A stretch of DNA of 47,869 bases, from assembly GCA_016218765.1 (NCBI GenBank), contig JACRCZ010000080.1, positions 1 to 47,869 on the forward strand. The letters run 5' to 3'. Of the stretch, positions 32,168-42,929 are shown piece by piece. The stretch comes from Deltaproteobacteria bacterium. GTDB lineage: Bacteria; Myxococcota_A; Polyangia; DRWM01; JAAZOP01. A program made the translations under genes and the position numbers. The first letter of the stretch is position 1; each line of letters starts with the position of its first letter. The notes under the pieces were generated by a model. That model was not told the origin of the DNA. It saw nothing but the letters and a program-made list of their open reading frames with translations, and ran no database searches.

Positions 32168-34579
32168 TCACAGCTCGAGGCGATAGCCCAGCAGGGCGCC
32201 CAGGCCGCCGACGTTGCCGTAGACGATGTCGTCGTAGCGGGCGTCGTCGTAGGACATGTCGAGGAGGATGATGCCGGGGCCGACGGTGAAGCCGAGGCCG
32301 AGGCGGGCGCCGACGGCGAGGGCGACGGCGCCGTCCGACGATGCGTCGGGCTCGGTCCCCGGCCGATCCAGGCGGAACCATCCGACCTGCATTCCGACGG
32401 CGACCTGCGCGAGAATTGCGAGCCAGGAGGTTGCGGCCCAGCGGTAGCCCAGGACGGCGCAGGTGGCGAGCAGATCGCCGGCGGCGTGGTAGGTCGCGTT
32501 GCGTTCGGGCGTGGCGGAGGTTCTGAGTCCGCGGTATTCGAGCTCGAGGCCGAGGAGGAAGCCGCGGAGGCCGAAGGCGTTGTTCCAGCCGAGGCCGAGG
32601 CGGGCCGGGACGACGCCGGCGCTGCCGAGGTTGTGGAGGTAGCCGCTCTGGAGGGACAGGTAGAGTCCGAGGTCGGTGCCGGACGTGGTCCAGGCCGTCG
32701 CCGACCATTCGCCGGCGGCCACGGTGACTTCGGCGGCGCGCGCCTCGTCGGGGGCGAGGGTCAGGGCGGCTTCCATCCAGCCGACTTGGGCGATGTCGGC
32801 CGCTTCGACGGCGCCGAAGGGGCCGAGGGTGCCGCGGGTGGTCGAGCCCTGGAAGGTTGCGGCGTCCTGGTCGGACACGCCGTTGTCGAACTGGTCCTCG
32901 ATTCGCGCGCGGACGCGCCAGATGTTCGTGCCGTGCGCGGCATCGGGCGCGATTTCGAGCCGCAGGTGGTGGGCCTGGCCGGGGTCGAGAGCGACGGTGG
33001 TGATGGCGACGGCGCCGGCGAGGGCGACGCGGACGGTGGCCATGCCGGCGGCGGTGCCGGCGACGAGCGGGACGGAGCCGACGCCATCGACGAGGTCGAT
33101 GGTGGGTGGGACGCTGCCGCCGATGGCGGACACGTCGGCCTGATCGGTGACGGGGAGGGGATCGCCGAGGCCGTCGAGCAGCTCGACGTGGACGTCGGTG
33201 CGGCTGGAGCCGTCGGCGGGCAGGCGTGTGGCGGTCGGGGTGAGGCGCAGGCCGCGGGCGTCGGGGTCGAACTGGCGGATGGCGACGACGCCGTCGTAGC
33301 CGCCGGCGCGGGCGGTGACGACGATGGCGGCGGGCGGCTCGTCGCCGGGCGGCATGCGATCGGCGACGACGCTGGCCAGGACGACGGGGCCTGACTGTTG
33401 CGGGGCCTGGAGGATGATGCCGCCGGCGATCTCGACTTCGATCGGGCCGGAGTCGAGGTAATGGCCGAGGCCGTCGGAGATGCCGGCGTAGATCGTGCTG
33501 GTGGAGAGGCCGTCGGCCGGGAGGATGTCCGGCTCGGCCTGGATTTCGATTCCCACGGGGGGCCCGGCGATCATGTCGACGGTGGTGCGGGTTTCGCCGT
33601 CTTCCTGGGTCGCGACGATCCCCTGCTCGCCGAGGGCGCGGGAGGGTCGCCAGGGGTAGACCCGCAGGCCCGGGGCGATCTCGGCGGGTTCGCCGAGCGC
33701 GCCGGACTCGACGGAGACGCTCCATGCGGCGGGCAGGCCTCCGTGGGACTCGGTGACGGCGGCGAGGATGGGCAGCACCTGCGTGTCGTCGGCGAGGATC
33801 GACGTCGCCGGCGGGAGGACGAGGGCCAAGGGGTAGCGCTGCCGGGGGAGATCGATGTTCTGCGTGGTCTCGTTGCCGGCCGCGTCGCGGGCGATGACGC
33901 GTGCCTTCTCCGTGCCGGGCGGAATCTCGACGGGGACGGTGGCGGTGCGGCCCTGGGCGCGGACGGGGCCGAACGTCTGGCCGGCGATTTCGACCAGCAC
34001 CTGCGCCCCGGGCTCGGTATCGACCTCCAGGTTGGCGGCTTTCCAGACGGTGATGCGGACGTACCCCGCGCAGCCGTCGCCCTCGAACAGCGCCAGGATC
34101 ACCGCGGGCCCGCGGAGCGCGGGAAGGCGGACGTCGGCTTCGAACAGGCCCGGCTCCACGCGATCCGGGCCGTGCATCTCGCCCAGGGTCGTCGTGCCGC
34201 GCAGCGTGCGCACGTGCGTCGGGGTGCGGATCTCGATCGGTACGATGCGGATCTGCTCGGCGACGACGCGCCGCGCGGTCACCCGGACCTCGAGCGGCTC
34301 CGGCACGGAGAGCGATTCGCTCGCGGGCCGCGGCGGCTCCACGGCGCGCACCATGGGCACGGCCGCGGTGCCGGCCTCGAAGGTCATCGGGTCGCCGTCC
34401 GGCGCGGGTTCGTCCCCGACCGGTTCGTCGTCGAACGACATCGCGTCGCCGCCGGCGACGGGCTCGACCTCGACGTCGTCGGTCTGGGGGCGTTTGGCCG
34501 CGGAGTCGGGCGGGGTGCCGGGTTCCGCGGAGCGTGCGAGCAGGGCCAGGGCGGACCAGACGGGGAGCCACGACGGCAT
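32168..34579 (-). CDS. Invasin-like protein: Ig-like (Big_1-type) domains with a C-terminal beta-barrel
   Basis: An 803-aa exported protein. After a short hydrophobic leader (LPVWSALALLARSAEP) comes an acidic low-complexity linker, then a series of Ig-like domains with invasin-type openings such as PDILPADGLSTSTIYAGISDG and ATRLPADGSSRTDVHVELLDG. The last ~200 residues (LGLYLSLQSGYLHNLGSAG through GLGALLGYRLEL) alternate aromatic and hydrophobic residues like a C-terminal outer-membrane barrel. Classical invasins carry the barrel at the N-terminus, so this is a reversed order. The start ATG (34579) gives the signal; ribosome-site support is weak. Likely a surface-exposed adhesin or scaffold. 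Confidence 0.75.
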   Translation of the reverse strand: MPSWLPVWSALALLARSAEPGTPPDSAAKRPQTDDVEVEPVAGGDAMSFDDEPVGDEPAPDGDPMTFEAGTAAVPMVRAVEPPRPASESLSVPEPLEVRVTARRVVAEQIRIVPIEIRTPTHVRTLRGTTTLGEMHGPDRVEPGLFEADVRLPALRGPAVILALFEGDGCAGYVRITVWKAANLEVDTEPGAQVLVEIAGQTFGPVRAQGRTATVPVEIPPGTEKARVIARDAAGNETTQNIDLPRQRYPLALVLPPATSILADDTQVLPILAAVTESHGGLPAAWSVSVESGALGEPAEIAPGLRVYPWRPSRALGEQGIVATQEDGETRTTVDMIAGPPVGIEIQAEPDILPADGLSTSTIYAGISDGLGHYLDSGPIEVEIAGGIILQAPQQSGPVVLASVVADRMPPGDEPPAAIVVTARAGGYDGVVAIRQFDPDARGLRLTPTATRLPADGSSRTDVHVELLDGLGDPLPVTDQADVSAIGGSVPPTIDLVDGVGSVPLVAGTAAGMATVRVALAGAVAITTVALDPGQAHHLRLEIAPDAAHGTNIWRVRARIEDQFDNGVSDQDAATFQGSTTRGTLGPFGAVEAADIAQVGWMEAALTLAPDEARAAEVTVAAGEWSATAWTTSGTDLGLYLSLQSGYLHNLGSAGVVPARLGLGWNNAFGLRGFLLGLELEYRGLRTSATPERNATYHAAGDLLATCAVLGYRWAATSWLAILAQVAVGMQVGWFRLDRPGTEPDASSDGAVALAVGARLGLGFTVGPGIILLDMSYDDARYDDIVYGNVGGLGALLGYRLEL

Positions 34580-34638
34580 GGGGGCATTGTACACGAGAAC
34601 GGCGGGAACGGGGGGAGGACGGGGGAGGGGGGAGGGCG

Positions 34639-35034
34639 CGGAGATCCGACTTACCGCTGAGGCGCTGAGGGCGCTGAGAGGGACGCTGAGAGGGCAGGGG
34701 CAGGGGCGGGCTCGGGGAGCCGCTGATGGAGGTCCGGGATGTCGATGCCGTGGCGCGGCGCCCCGTCGGCTGCGCTCAGGGCCGGCGGGGCGCCGCGCCA
34801 CGGACTCCTCCGCCGCCAGGAACAACTCGCACGGTTTCCGGAGCAGCCGACGCGAGAACCTCGCGGCGAGGCAGGTCCGTTGCGCGGCGTCTCGCCGCGC
34901 GAGGGCCAACGAACCCGAGCTTGCGTGCTCCGTTTACCGCAGGACCCGCCGTGCCGCTCCTGGCCTCCCCTCCTGCTGCCCTCTCAGCGTTCCTCTCAGC
35001 GCCCCCAGCGCCTCAGCGGTGAATCCGGTCTCCG
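34639..35034. mobile_element. MITE-like non-coding element with 59-bp terminal inverted repeats
   Basis: The ends 34639-34697 and 34976-35034 are inverted copies of each other: 42 of 44 matching bases in the CCGCTGAGGCGCTGA... core and 53 of 59 overall. Inside are an 18-bp perfect hairpin (34748-34765 with 34786-34803) whose loop carries TGCGCTCAGGGC, a GCGAGAACCTCGCGG word, and an 8-bp hairpin (34882-34889 with 34893-34900). No ORF resembles a protein. It fills the 484-base gap between the Ig-domain protein and priA. No clear target-site duplication is seen, so mobility is inferred from structure only. Confidence 0.65.
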
Positions 35035-35063
35035 AGTTATCCCGACCACCCGGTCGAGGGCGG

Positions 35064-37253
<2,190 letters not shown>

Positions 37254-37264
37254 GTGCTTCTCCC

Positions 37265-38323
37265 TCACTCCGGCTGTTCTTCGAGCACGATGCGCAGGAC
37301 TTCGGCCACGGCTTCGTAGAGCCGTTCCGGGATGGCGGCTCCCAGCTCGCAGGCGAGCAGCGAGCGAGCGACGGGGGCGTTGCGCAGCACGGGGACGCCG
37401 GCGGCGCGTGCGGCGGCCACGATGCGCCGGGCGAGGTCGCCTTCGCCTTTTGCCAGGACGATCGGCGCCGCGTCCTCGTCGTCGCCGTCGTAGCGCAGGG
37501 CGACGGCGAGGTGGGTGGGGTTGACGATGATGCAGGTGGCGCGGGGCACGTCCATGACCATGCGGTGCGCCAGCAGCTCGCGGTGGAGTCGCATGCGTTC
37601 GGCCTTGACGGCCGGGTCTCCTTCTTCCTCCTTGTGTTCGCGTTTCACTTCCTCGCGGGTCATGCGCAGCTCCTTGCGCAGGCGGCGTCGTTGGAGGAGC
37701 AGGTCGAGCGCGCCGAGGAGGAGGAGCAGTCCGGCGGCGACGAGGCCGAGGTGCAGCAGGGCGCCGGCGAGGGTGCCGGCGAGGGCGATGTCGCCGGTGC
37801 GGGCGGCGCGCACGACGTCGGCCAGGGAGGACCACGACGCCAGGGCGGAGGCGGCGACGACCGCGGCGAACTTCGCGACGGACTTGAGCGCTTCGAACCA
37901 GCCGCGCGTGCCGAGGACGCGGCGGGCGCCCGCGGCCGGATCGAGCCGTTCGAGTTTCGGTCGCACGGCCTGGAGGGCGAAGAGGCCGCCGACCTGGACG
38001 ATGCCGGCGGCGAGGGCGGCGAGGGCTGCGGCGAGGAGGACGGGTGCGGCGAGGTGGAGGGCGAGGCCGGCCCAGGAGACGACCCCTGTCTCGCCGGCGG
38101 TGTCGTGTGCGGCGCCCGCGGCGGCGAGGGCGTGTCGCGTGGCCTGCAGGAGGAGGGGCACGGCGGGAGCGACGGCCAGGGCGAGGGCGGCCAGGACGAG
38201 CCAGAGCGAGACGGCGGCGGTGAGGTCGCGGGAGCGTGCGACCTGGCCCTTGCGGCGCGCCTCGCGCAGCCGTCGCGGGGTCGGTTCTTCGGTGCGCGCC
38301 TGGTCGGCCATCGTCGTCACCAT
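37265..38323 (-). CDS. FlhB/SctU-type secretion switch protein, orphan
   Basis: A 352-aa protein with four hydrophobic helices (LWLVLAALALAVAPAVPLLL, LALHLAAPVLLAAALAALAAGIV, FAAVVAASALASW, LLHLGLVAAGLLLLLGALDLLL), the N-terminal EPTPRRLREARRKGQVARS motif of FlhB/SctU, and the autocleavage site NPTH (VNPTHLAVALRYD, ~residue 264). In type III and flagellar export these proteins set substrate specificity. No other secretion gene is present in the window; its partner priA and convergent neighbours are unrelated. Either ATG at 38323 or the second ATG at 38311 (MADQAR) may be used. Confidence 0.88.
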   Translation of the reverse strand: MVTTMADQARTEEPTPRRLREARRKGQVARSRDLTAAVSLWLVLAALALAVAPAVPLLLQATRHALAAAGAAHDTAGETGVVSWAGLALHLAAPVLLAAALAALAAGIVQVGGLFALQAVRPKLERLDPAAGARRVLGTRGWFEALKSVAKFAAVVAASALASWSSLADVVRAARTGDIALAGTLAGALLHLGLVAAGLLLLLGALDLLLQRRRLRKELRMTREEVKREHKEEEGDPAVKAERMRLHRELLAHRMVMDVPRATCIIVNPTHLAVALRYDGDDEDAAPIVLAKGEGDLARRIVAAARAAGVPVLRNAPVARSLLACELGAAIPERLYEAVAEVLRIVLEEQPE

Positions 38324-38352
38324 GCCCCCCCGTTGCCCTGCGGGTCAATGCC

Positions 38353-40518
38353 GTGCACGATCGGGTCGTGCGTGGTCTTCTCGGCCCGCTGCTCGTCCTG
38401 TTCGCGGCGGTCCCGGTACGGGCGGAGGACGAGGTGCGTTCTCCCATCGCGCGGTGGGCGGGTGATGTTGCGTCGCGCGCGTCGGTCGCGGCCGCACCGT
38501 TCCTGGGTCGCGAGGTCCGGTTCACGGACGGGGGTGGTGTCGTACGGATCGATCGGTCGCGGGTGTTGCGGGCGGTGCTGGACCGGTCCGGACCGTTCGT
38601 GGGAGCGGACGTTGCGCGCGAGGGGGGCTGGACGGGGCGGGGCGTGTACGTGGCGGTGATCGATTCGGGGGTGGATTTTTCGCACCGTGCGTTCCTGGAC
38701 GCGGCGGGCCGGCCGCGGATCGCGTGGTACCTCGACATGACGCTGTCCAGCCGCGGGGCGGGCGGGCCGCTCGACGATCTCGGGTATGCCTTGTTCACGG
38801 CGGAGGATCTCGCGGCTGCGTTGCGCGATCCGGGGGCGCCGCGGCCGGCGCCGGACGGGACGGGGCACGGGACGCGGGTGGCCTCGATCGCGGCGGGGAG
38901 TGCGGAGCCGTTCCTGGGACTGGCGCCGGGTGCGGAGCTGATCGTGGTGCGTGCCGACCGGGTGGCTGGGGGGCGGTACGACGAGGTGGACGTCGCGGAC
39001 GCGCTGCGTTTCGCGTTCGCGGCGGCGGAGCTGGCCGGGCGGCCGTGCGTCGCGAATCTTTCGCTGGGGGGGCAGGCCGGGGCGCACGACGGGACGAGCT
39101 GGCTGGAGGGGGTGATTGACGAGCTGGCGTGGGACGGGCCGGGGGGGCGGGCGGTGGTGGTGGCGGCGGGGAACGACGGCGAGGCCGCGTTGCATGCGCG
39201 GCTGGACGCCGTGGGTGCGGGCGTGGCGGCGGTGACGCTGGTGGTGCCGTCGAACGGTGGTCCGGGCGGCGGTGCGGCGGCGGTGGCGATGGTCGACCTG
39301 TGGTCGTGGTCGGGGGCGGCGTTCGTGCTGGAGGTGGTGCTGCCCGGCGGCGACGTCGTGCGCGTCGATGCCGGAGCGCCTTCGTTCGAGGCGGCGCTGG
39401 GCGGCGGCGCGGCGTTGCGGCTCGAGCTTGGGGAAGAGGAGGGGGACGGGCGGCGGGAGGCGGTCGCGGCGTGGACGGGCGGCGGGGACGGATCCATCCC
39501 GCCTGGGCGCTACGAGCTGCGGGTGCGTGGTCCGGTGGTCGTCGATGCCTGGTTGGCGGTCGAGGCCGACACGGGCGTGTTTCCGTTCCGGCTGGAGGGG
39601 GGCGTACGGGAGGACGTGACGCTCTCGATTCCGGCGACGGCGCGCGGCGCGCTGGCGGTCGGCTCGGTGACGGTGCGTGCGTCCTGGACGAATCACCTCG
39701 GCGTGCTGCTCGAGGATGCGGGTGCGGTGCCCGGGGCGGTGTCCGGTTTCTCGGCGCGCGGGCCGACGGCGGACGGGCGGTTGAAGCCGGACGTCCTGGC
39801 GCCGGGCGAGTGGATCGTGGCGGCGTTGTCCGGGGCGGCGGCGGTGCCGTCGGGTCCCGGCGGGCAGCCGGCGACGGCGCTGGACGGGACGTGGGCGGCG
39901 GGGCGGGGGACGTCGTTGGCGGCGCCGCACGTCGCGGGTGCGGTGGCGCTCCTTCTGGAGCGCGAGCGGTGGCTTCATCCGCGAGCGATCCGGGATCGGC
40001 TGCGGGCGGCGGCGCGGGCGGAGGGTGCGTGGGAGGCGCAGTCCGCGTTCGGCATCCTGGACGCGGCGGGGGTGGTGGCGGCGCCGGAGCTTCCGGCGGC
40101 GGGGTCCGGCGCGCGGCTGGTGTTGTCTGCGGCGCGGCGGCGGCGCGAGGGTGGGGAGCCGCCGACGATCGAGGCGGCGATCGCGGTGCGCGGGAGCGGG
40201 GGGGCTGTCGGCTCGGCCGCGGCGGCGCGTCTGGAGGCGACGTATCCGTTGCGGGTCGGCGCGGCGGCGAGCGGGGAGGTCAGCTCGTTCGTGGTCGATG
40301 TCTCGCGACTGGCGCCGGGCGAGTGTGGGGTGCTCACGGCCTGGTCGGCCGGGGTGGAGCGAGCGGAGGCGGCGAGTGTGTGTGCGGCGGCGGGCGGGGC
40401 CGGTGGGTGTGCGGTCGTGCCGGCTCGCGGGGTCGGGGTGGGTGTGTTGGGCCTGCTTTTCGTGCTGGCGTGGGTGCGGCGGGGCGGGGTCCGGGCAGGG
40501 GGGGGAAGCCACCGATGA
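38353..40518 (+). CDS. Secreted subtilisin-like serine protease with MYXO-CTERM-like tail
   Basis: About 721 aa. The start is a GTG at 38353 or 38368 giving the signal peptide LLGPLLVLFAAVPVRAED. The catalytic triad of the S8 family is visible: Asp in VAVIDSGVDFSH, His in DGTGHGTRVASI and Ser in GTSLAAPHVAGAVALLL. A large insertion (~residues 290-480) between His and Ser probably forms a beta-rich insert. The C-terminus GGCAVVPARGVGVGVLGLL then FVLAWVRRGG has the Cys-helix-Arg layout of a MYXO-CTERM sorting signal, so the protein may be cell-surface anchored. The stop codon lies inside a repeat word and overlaps the TonB start. Confidence 0.88.
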   Translation: MHDRVVRGLLGPLLVLFAAVPVRAEDEVRSPIARWAGDVASRASVAAAPFLGREVRFTDGGGVVRIDRSRVLRAVLDRSGPFVGADVAREGGWTGRGVYVAVIDSGVDFSHRAFLDAAGRPRIAWYLDMTLSSRGAGGPLDDLGYALFTAEDLAAALRDPGAPRPAPDGTGHGTRVASIAAGSAEPFLGLAPGAELIVVRADRVAGGRYDEVDVADALRFAFAAAELAGRPCVANLSLGGQAGAHDGTSWLEGVIDELAWDGPGGRAVVVAAGNDGEAALHARLDAVGAGVAAVTLVVPSNGGPGGGAAAVAMVDLWSWSGAAFVLEVVLPGGDVVRVDAGAPSFEAALGGGAALRLELGEEEGDGRREAVAAWTGGGDGSIPPGRYELRVRGPVVVDAWLAVEADTGVFPFRLEGGVREDVTLSIPATARGALAVGSVTVRASWTNHLGVLLEDAGAVPGAVSGFSARGPTADGRLKPDVLAPGEWIVAALSGAAAVPSGPGGQPATALDGTWAAGRGTSLAAPHVAGAVALLLERERWLHPRAIRDRLRAAARAEGAWEAQSAFGILDAAGVVAAPELPAAGSGARLVLSAARRRREGGEPPTIEAAIAVRGSGGAVGSAAAARLEATYPLRVGAAASGEVSSFVVDVSRLAPGECGVLTAWSAGVERAEAASVCAAAGGAGGCAVVPARGVGVGVLGLLFVLAWVRRGGVRAGGGSHR

Positions 40519-40536
40519 ACACAGACGAACACAGAT
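40503..40536. repeat. ACCGATGAACACAGACG word at the subtilase/tonB junction
   Basis: GGGAAGCCACCGATGAACAC followed by AGACGAACACAGATTC is a member of the ACAGATGAACAC family (array at 14651-14845). Its TGA is the subtilase stop and its overlapping ATG is the TonB start. Confidence 0.85.
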
Positions 40537-41432
40537 TCGGGCCCAGGGGACGGCCCGGACCTGTGCAACGGACTCGGGGTGCGTTGTGGCGGGCGCGGGG
40601 GCGCGAGCGCCGGTGGCCGTTTGTCGCGGCGTCGCTGGCGGTGCACGCGTTGCTCGTGTTGCCGCTGGTCCTGGTGCTGCCGGGGTCGCCGCCTGCGTGG
40701 CGCGACGGGCGTGTCGTGGTGAGTTTGTTGTCGCCGGAGGAGCCCGTGCCGGAGCGGGCGGAGCCGAGGCCCGCGGCGGCGGCGCCGAGTCTGGAGCTTG
40801 CGGTGCCCCGGCCCGTCCCGGCGGCGCCGGTACCGGCGGCGGAGCCCGAGTCCGCGGCGGGCAGGCGGCCGGTGCGCGGGGCGCGGCGCGTGGCGCGCGC
40901 GGAGGTGGCGGCGATCCCGTCGGCGGCGGGAGACGTGGTCGGGGGTGCCGAGCCCGTCGTCGCGCCGGCTGCGGCTGGTGTTGCGAGTGGTGGGCTGGAG
41001 ATGGCGACGGGGATCGGGTTCGGGCCGCGTCCTCCGGGGCCCGGTTCGGGAGCGGAGGACGAGTCCGGAGGTCCCGGGATCGGTCCTCCGTCTCTGGAGC
41101 TCGGAGCCGGGACGGGGGTCGGGGCTGGGGGTGCGACGGGAGAGGGCGCGTCGCCGGATCCGGATCCGTGTCGGGCGGCGAGCGCGGCGGTGCGTGCGGC
41201 GGTGGACGCGCGGAAGCGTTATCCGCCGGTGGCGCGCCGGCGGGGGATTTCGGGCACGGTGGAGGTGGCGTTCGTGGTGGCGGCGGACGGCACGGTGGCG
41301 GAGGTGCGGGTGGCTTTGCCGTCGGGGGCGGCGTTGCTGGACGAGGCGGCGTTGGAGGCGGTGCGTGCGGCGGCGCCGTTCGCGGTGGGGGGATGCCGGT
41401 TCGAGCTGCCGGTGCGGTTCTTCTTGGAGTGA
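40515..41432 (+). CDS. TonB-family energy transducer
   Basis: A 305-aa protein: a basic N-terminal segment, one membrane helix (FVAASLAVHALLVLPLVLVL), a long Pro/Ala/Glu-rich periplasmic linker, and a C-terminal TonB domain (YPPVARRRGISGTVEVAFVVAADGTV, ALEAVRAAAPFAV, FELPVRFFLE). TonB proteins carry energy from the inner-membrane ExbBD complex to outer-membrane transporters; no exbB or exbD is in the window. The ATG at 40515 lies in a repeat word and overlaps the subtilase stop (ATGA), so the MNTDEHR peptide is derived from the repeat. A later GTG (VQRTRG) would be an alternative. Confidence 0.85.
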   Translation: MNTDEHRFGPRGRPGPVQRTRGALWRARGRERRWPFVAASLAVHALLVLPLVLVLPGSPPAWRDGRVVVSLLSPEEPVPERAEPRPAAAAPSLELAVPRPVPAAPVPAAEPESAAGRRPVRGARRVARAEVAAIPSAAGDVVGGAEPVVAPAAAGVASGGLEMATGIGFGPRPPGPGSGAEDESGGPGIGPPSLELGAGTGVGAGGATGEGASPDPDPCRAASAAVRAAVDARKRYPPVARRRGISGTVEVAFVVAADGTVAEVRVALPSGAALLDEAALEAVRAAAPFAVGGCRFELPVRFFLE

Positions 41433-41451
41433 GAGGGGTGGGGGCGGGGGA

Positions 41452-42348
41452 TCAGTTGACGAAGTAGCGGAAGGAGAGTCCGAGGCGGGAGTCGCTGCGT
41501 TGGCCGCTCAAGTCCTGTTGGAAGCCGAAGTCCAGGGCGACGGCGGAGCTGACGTAGCCGACGCCGGCGGCGATGCCGTGGACGTCGGGGACGTTTTCGT
41601 AGCGGTAGCCGGCGCGGATGACGTAGGCGTCGGCGATGAGGATTTCGCCGCCGACGGCGTACTTCTGGCCCATCTCGGCGACTTCGTCATAGGTCGACCA
41701 GTCGAGGGTGGCATCGAACTCGAAGCGGGTGGGACCGAGGCGGAGGCCGCCGCCGAAGGTGAGGGCGAGGGGTGCCATGGGGTGATCGAGGTTGGTGAGG
41801 TTGGTGCCGGCGACGCCGAGGAAGAAGCGGTCGTAGGTGAAGAGGGCGCCGGCGTCCATGGAGAAGTCGTTGAGCGAGCCGTCCGGGGTGGCGACGCCTT
41901 CGCCGTAATCGACGCGCATGTACTTCAGGTTGAGGCCGACGGCGATCATGTCGGCGAAGAGCATGGCGATGCCGGTGCGCAGGTCGTAGAAGTTGTTGTT
42001 CTCGGCTTCGATGCCGGTATAGGTGTAGGTGAAGCCGAGGCCGCCGGCGATGGGGGTGGTGGAGTCGGTGGCGGCGACGCCTGCGACGTGGCGGTCGAGG
42101 TTGACGGAGTAGCCCCACCAGCCTTCGGTGTGGAAGACCTGTCCGATGGCGATGCCTGCCGGGTTGAGGAACATGGCGGAGGTGGCGATGCCGCTGGCGA
42201 CCTGGGCATCGGCCATGCCCAGCGAGCTGGGGGTGGTCGACTCGCCGACGGACTGGACGAGTGCGGCTTGTGCTTCGCCGGCCGCGGGGTATCCGGACAG
42301 GACTGCGATCACGGGAACGATCTTCCAACCAACGCCGCCACGCCTCAT
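41452..42348 (-). CDS. Outer-membrane beta-barrel protein (FadL/PorV-like)
   Basis: A 298-aa exported protein with signal peptide (IVPVIAVLSGYPAAGEAQA). The sequence after it (SLGMADAQVASGIATSAMFLNPAGIA) is the early element of FadL/OmpP1- and PorV-type barrels, and the rest alternates strands such as GLGFTYTYTG, YAVGGEILIADAYVIRAGYRY and VALDFGFQQDLSGQRSDSRLGLSFRYFVN. The ATG at 42348 has GGGAGG upstream. Such proteins take up hydrophobic substrates or shuttle lipoproteins; the exact role is unknown. It converges with tonB. Confidence 0.75.
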   Translation of the reverse strand: MRRGGVGWKIVPVIAVLSGYPAAGEAQAALVQSVGESTTPSSLGMADAQVASGIATSAMFLNPAGIAIGQVFHTEGWWGYSVNLDRHVAGVAATDSTTPIAGGLGFTYTYTGIEAENNNFYDLRTGIAMLFADMIAVGLNLKYMRVDYGEGVATPDGSLNDFSMDAGALFTYDRFFLGVAGTNLTNLDHPMAPLALTFGGGLRLGPTRFEFDATLDWSTYDEVAEMGQKYAVGGEILIADAYVIRAGYRYENVPDVHGIAAGVGYVSSAVALDFGFQQDLSGQRSDSRLGLSFRYFVN

Positions 42349-42820
42349 CGCCTTGATCCTCCCGTGCCGCTGTGGGGCACGCCCGGGTCCGAGTGTACCG
42401 GGCCGGGGCGTGGTGTCCAGTTTTCGGCCTGAGGCGGGTATCGCTTGCCGGCTGGGGTCGGAGCGATGGTCGACCCTCGGCGCCATCGTGTTCCGGGCGA
42501 TGGTGGTGTTTGCGGAGCGCCACGCCATCGTGGCGCGCGCGTCGTGCGTGGCGCGGAGCGCGCAGTCATCGGGGTCGCGTCGACGCGCGGAGCGGGGAGG
42601 CGCATCAATTCTGGTTCCTCCGATTCGCCAACATGCGGCCCCGCATGGGACGGTGTTCCGTGCGACGGCGGTCCGCCGGACGCCGTTTTCCATGTGATTC
42701 CCTCTGGTTGGCCAATCTGAACACCTGTTCGCCGGCTTGGGGCCCCTGACCGTCCGCCTTGTCGCTCGCGCCGGAACGGCCGCGTTTCCGGGGGTTGGGG
42801 CGTCGGCGATCGTTCAACGC

Positions 42821-42849
42821 TTGAAACGGGGTGTTCATGCCCGTAGGTT
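42821..42849 (+). promoter_or_regulatory. Candidate dnaA promoter
   Basis: TTGAAA (42821-42826) and TAGGTT (42844-42849) are 17 bases apart, 80 bases before the dnaA ATG. The remainder of the 581-base gap from 42349 to 42929 between the barrel gene and dnaA shows no gene and no clear DnaA boxes. Confidence 0.35.
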
Positions 42850-42929
42850 CCGTCTGCCGTCGCGGAAGCGGCCGCGGCCAAGCCAACGAGGGATTGGAGA
42901 CCGGGGGGTGCGGAGGTCGGGCCACGATC

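Noticed and set aside
34381..34590. Second ATG reading MPPCRRGSP upstream of the Ig-domain protein
   Set aside because: It is in another frame, has no signal peptide and ends soon; the ATG at 34579 leads into the conserved protein.
37265..38323. Type III secretion or flagellar cluster
   Set aside because: Only the FlhB/SctU homologue is present; neighbours are priA and a subtilase.
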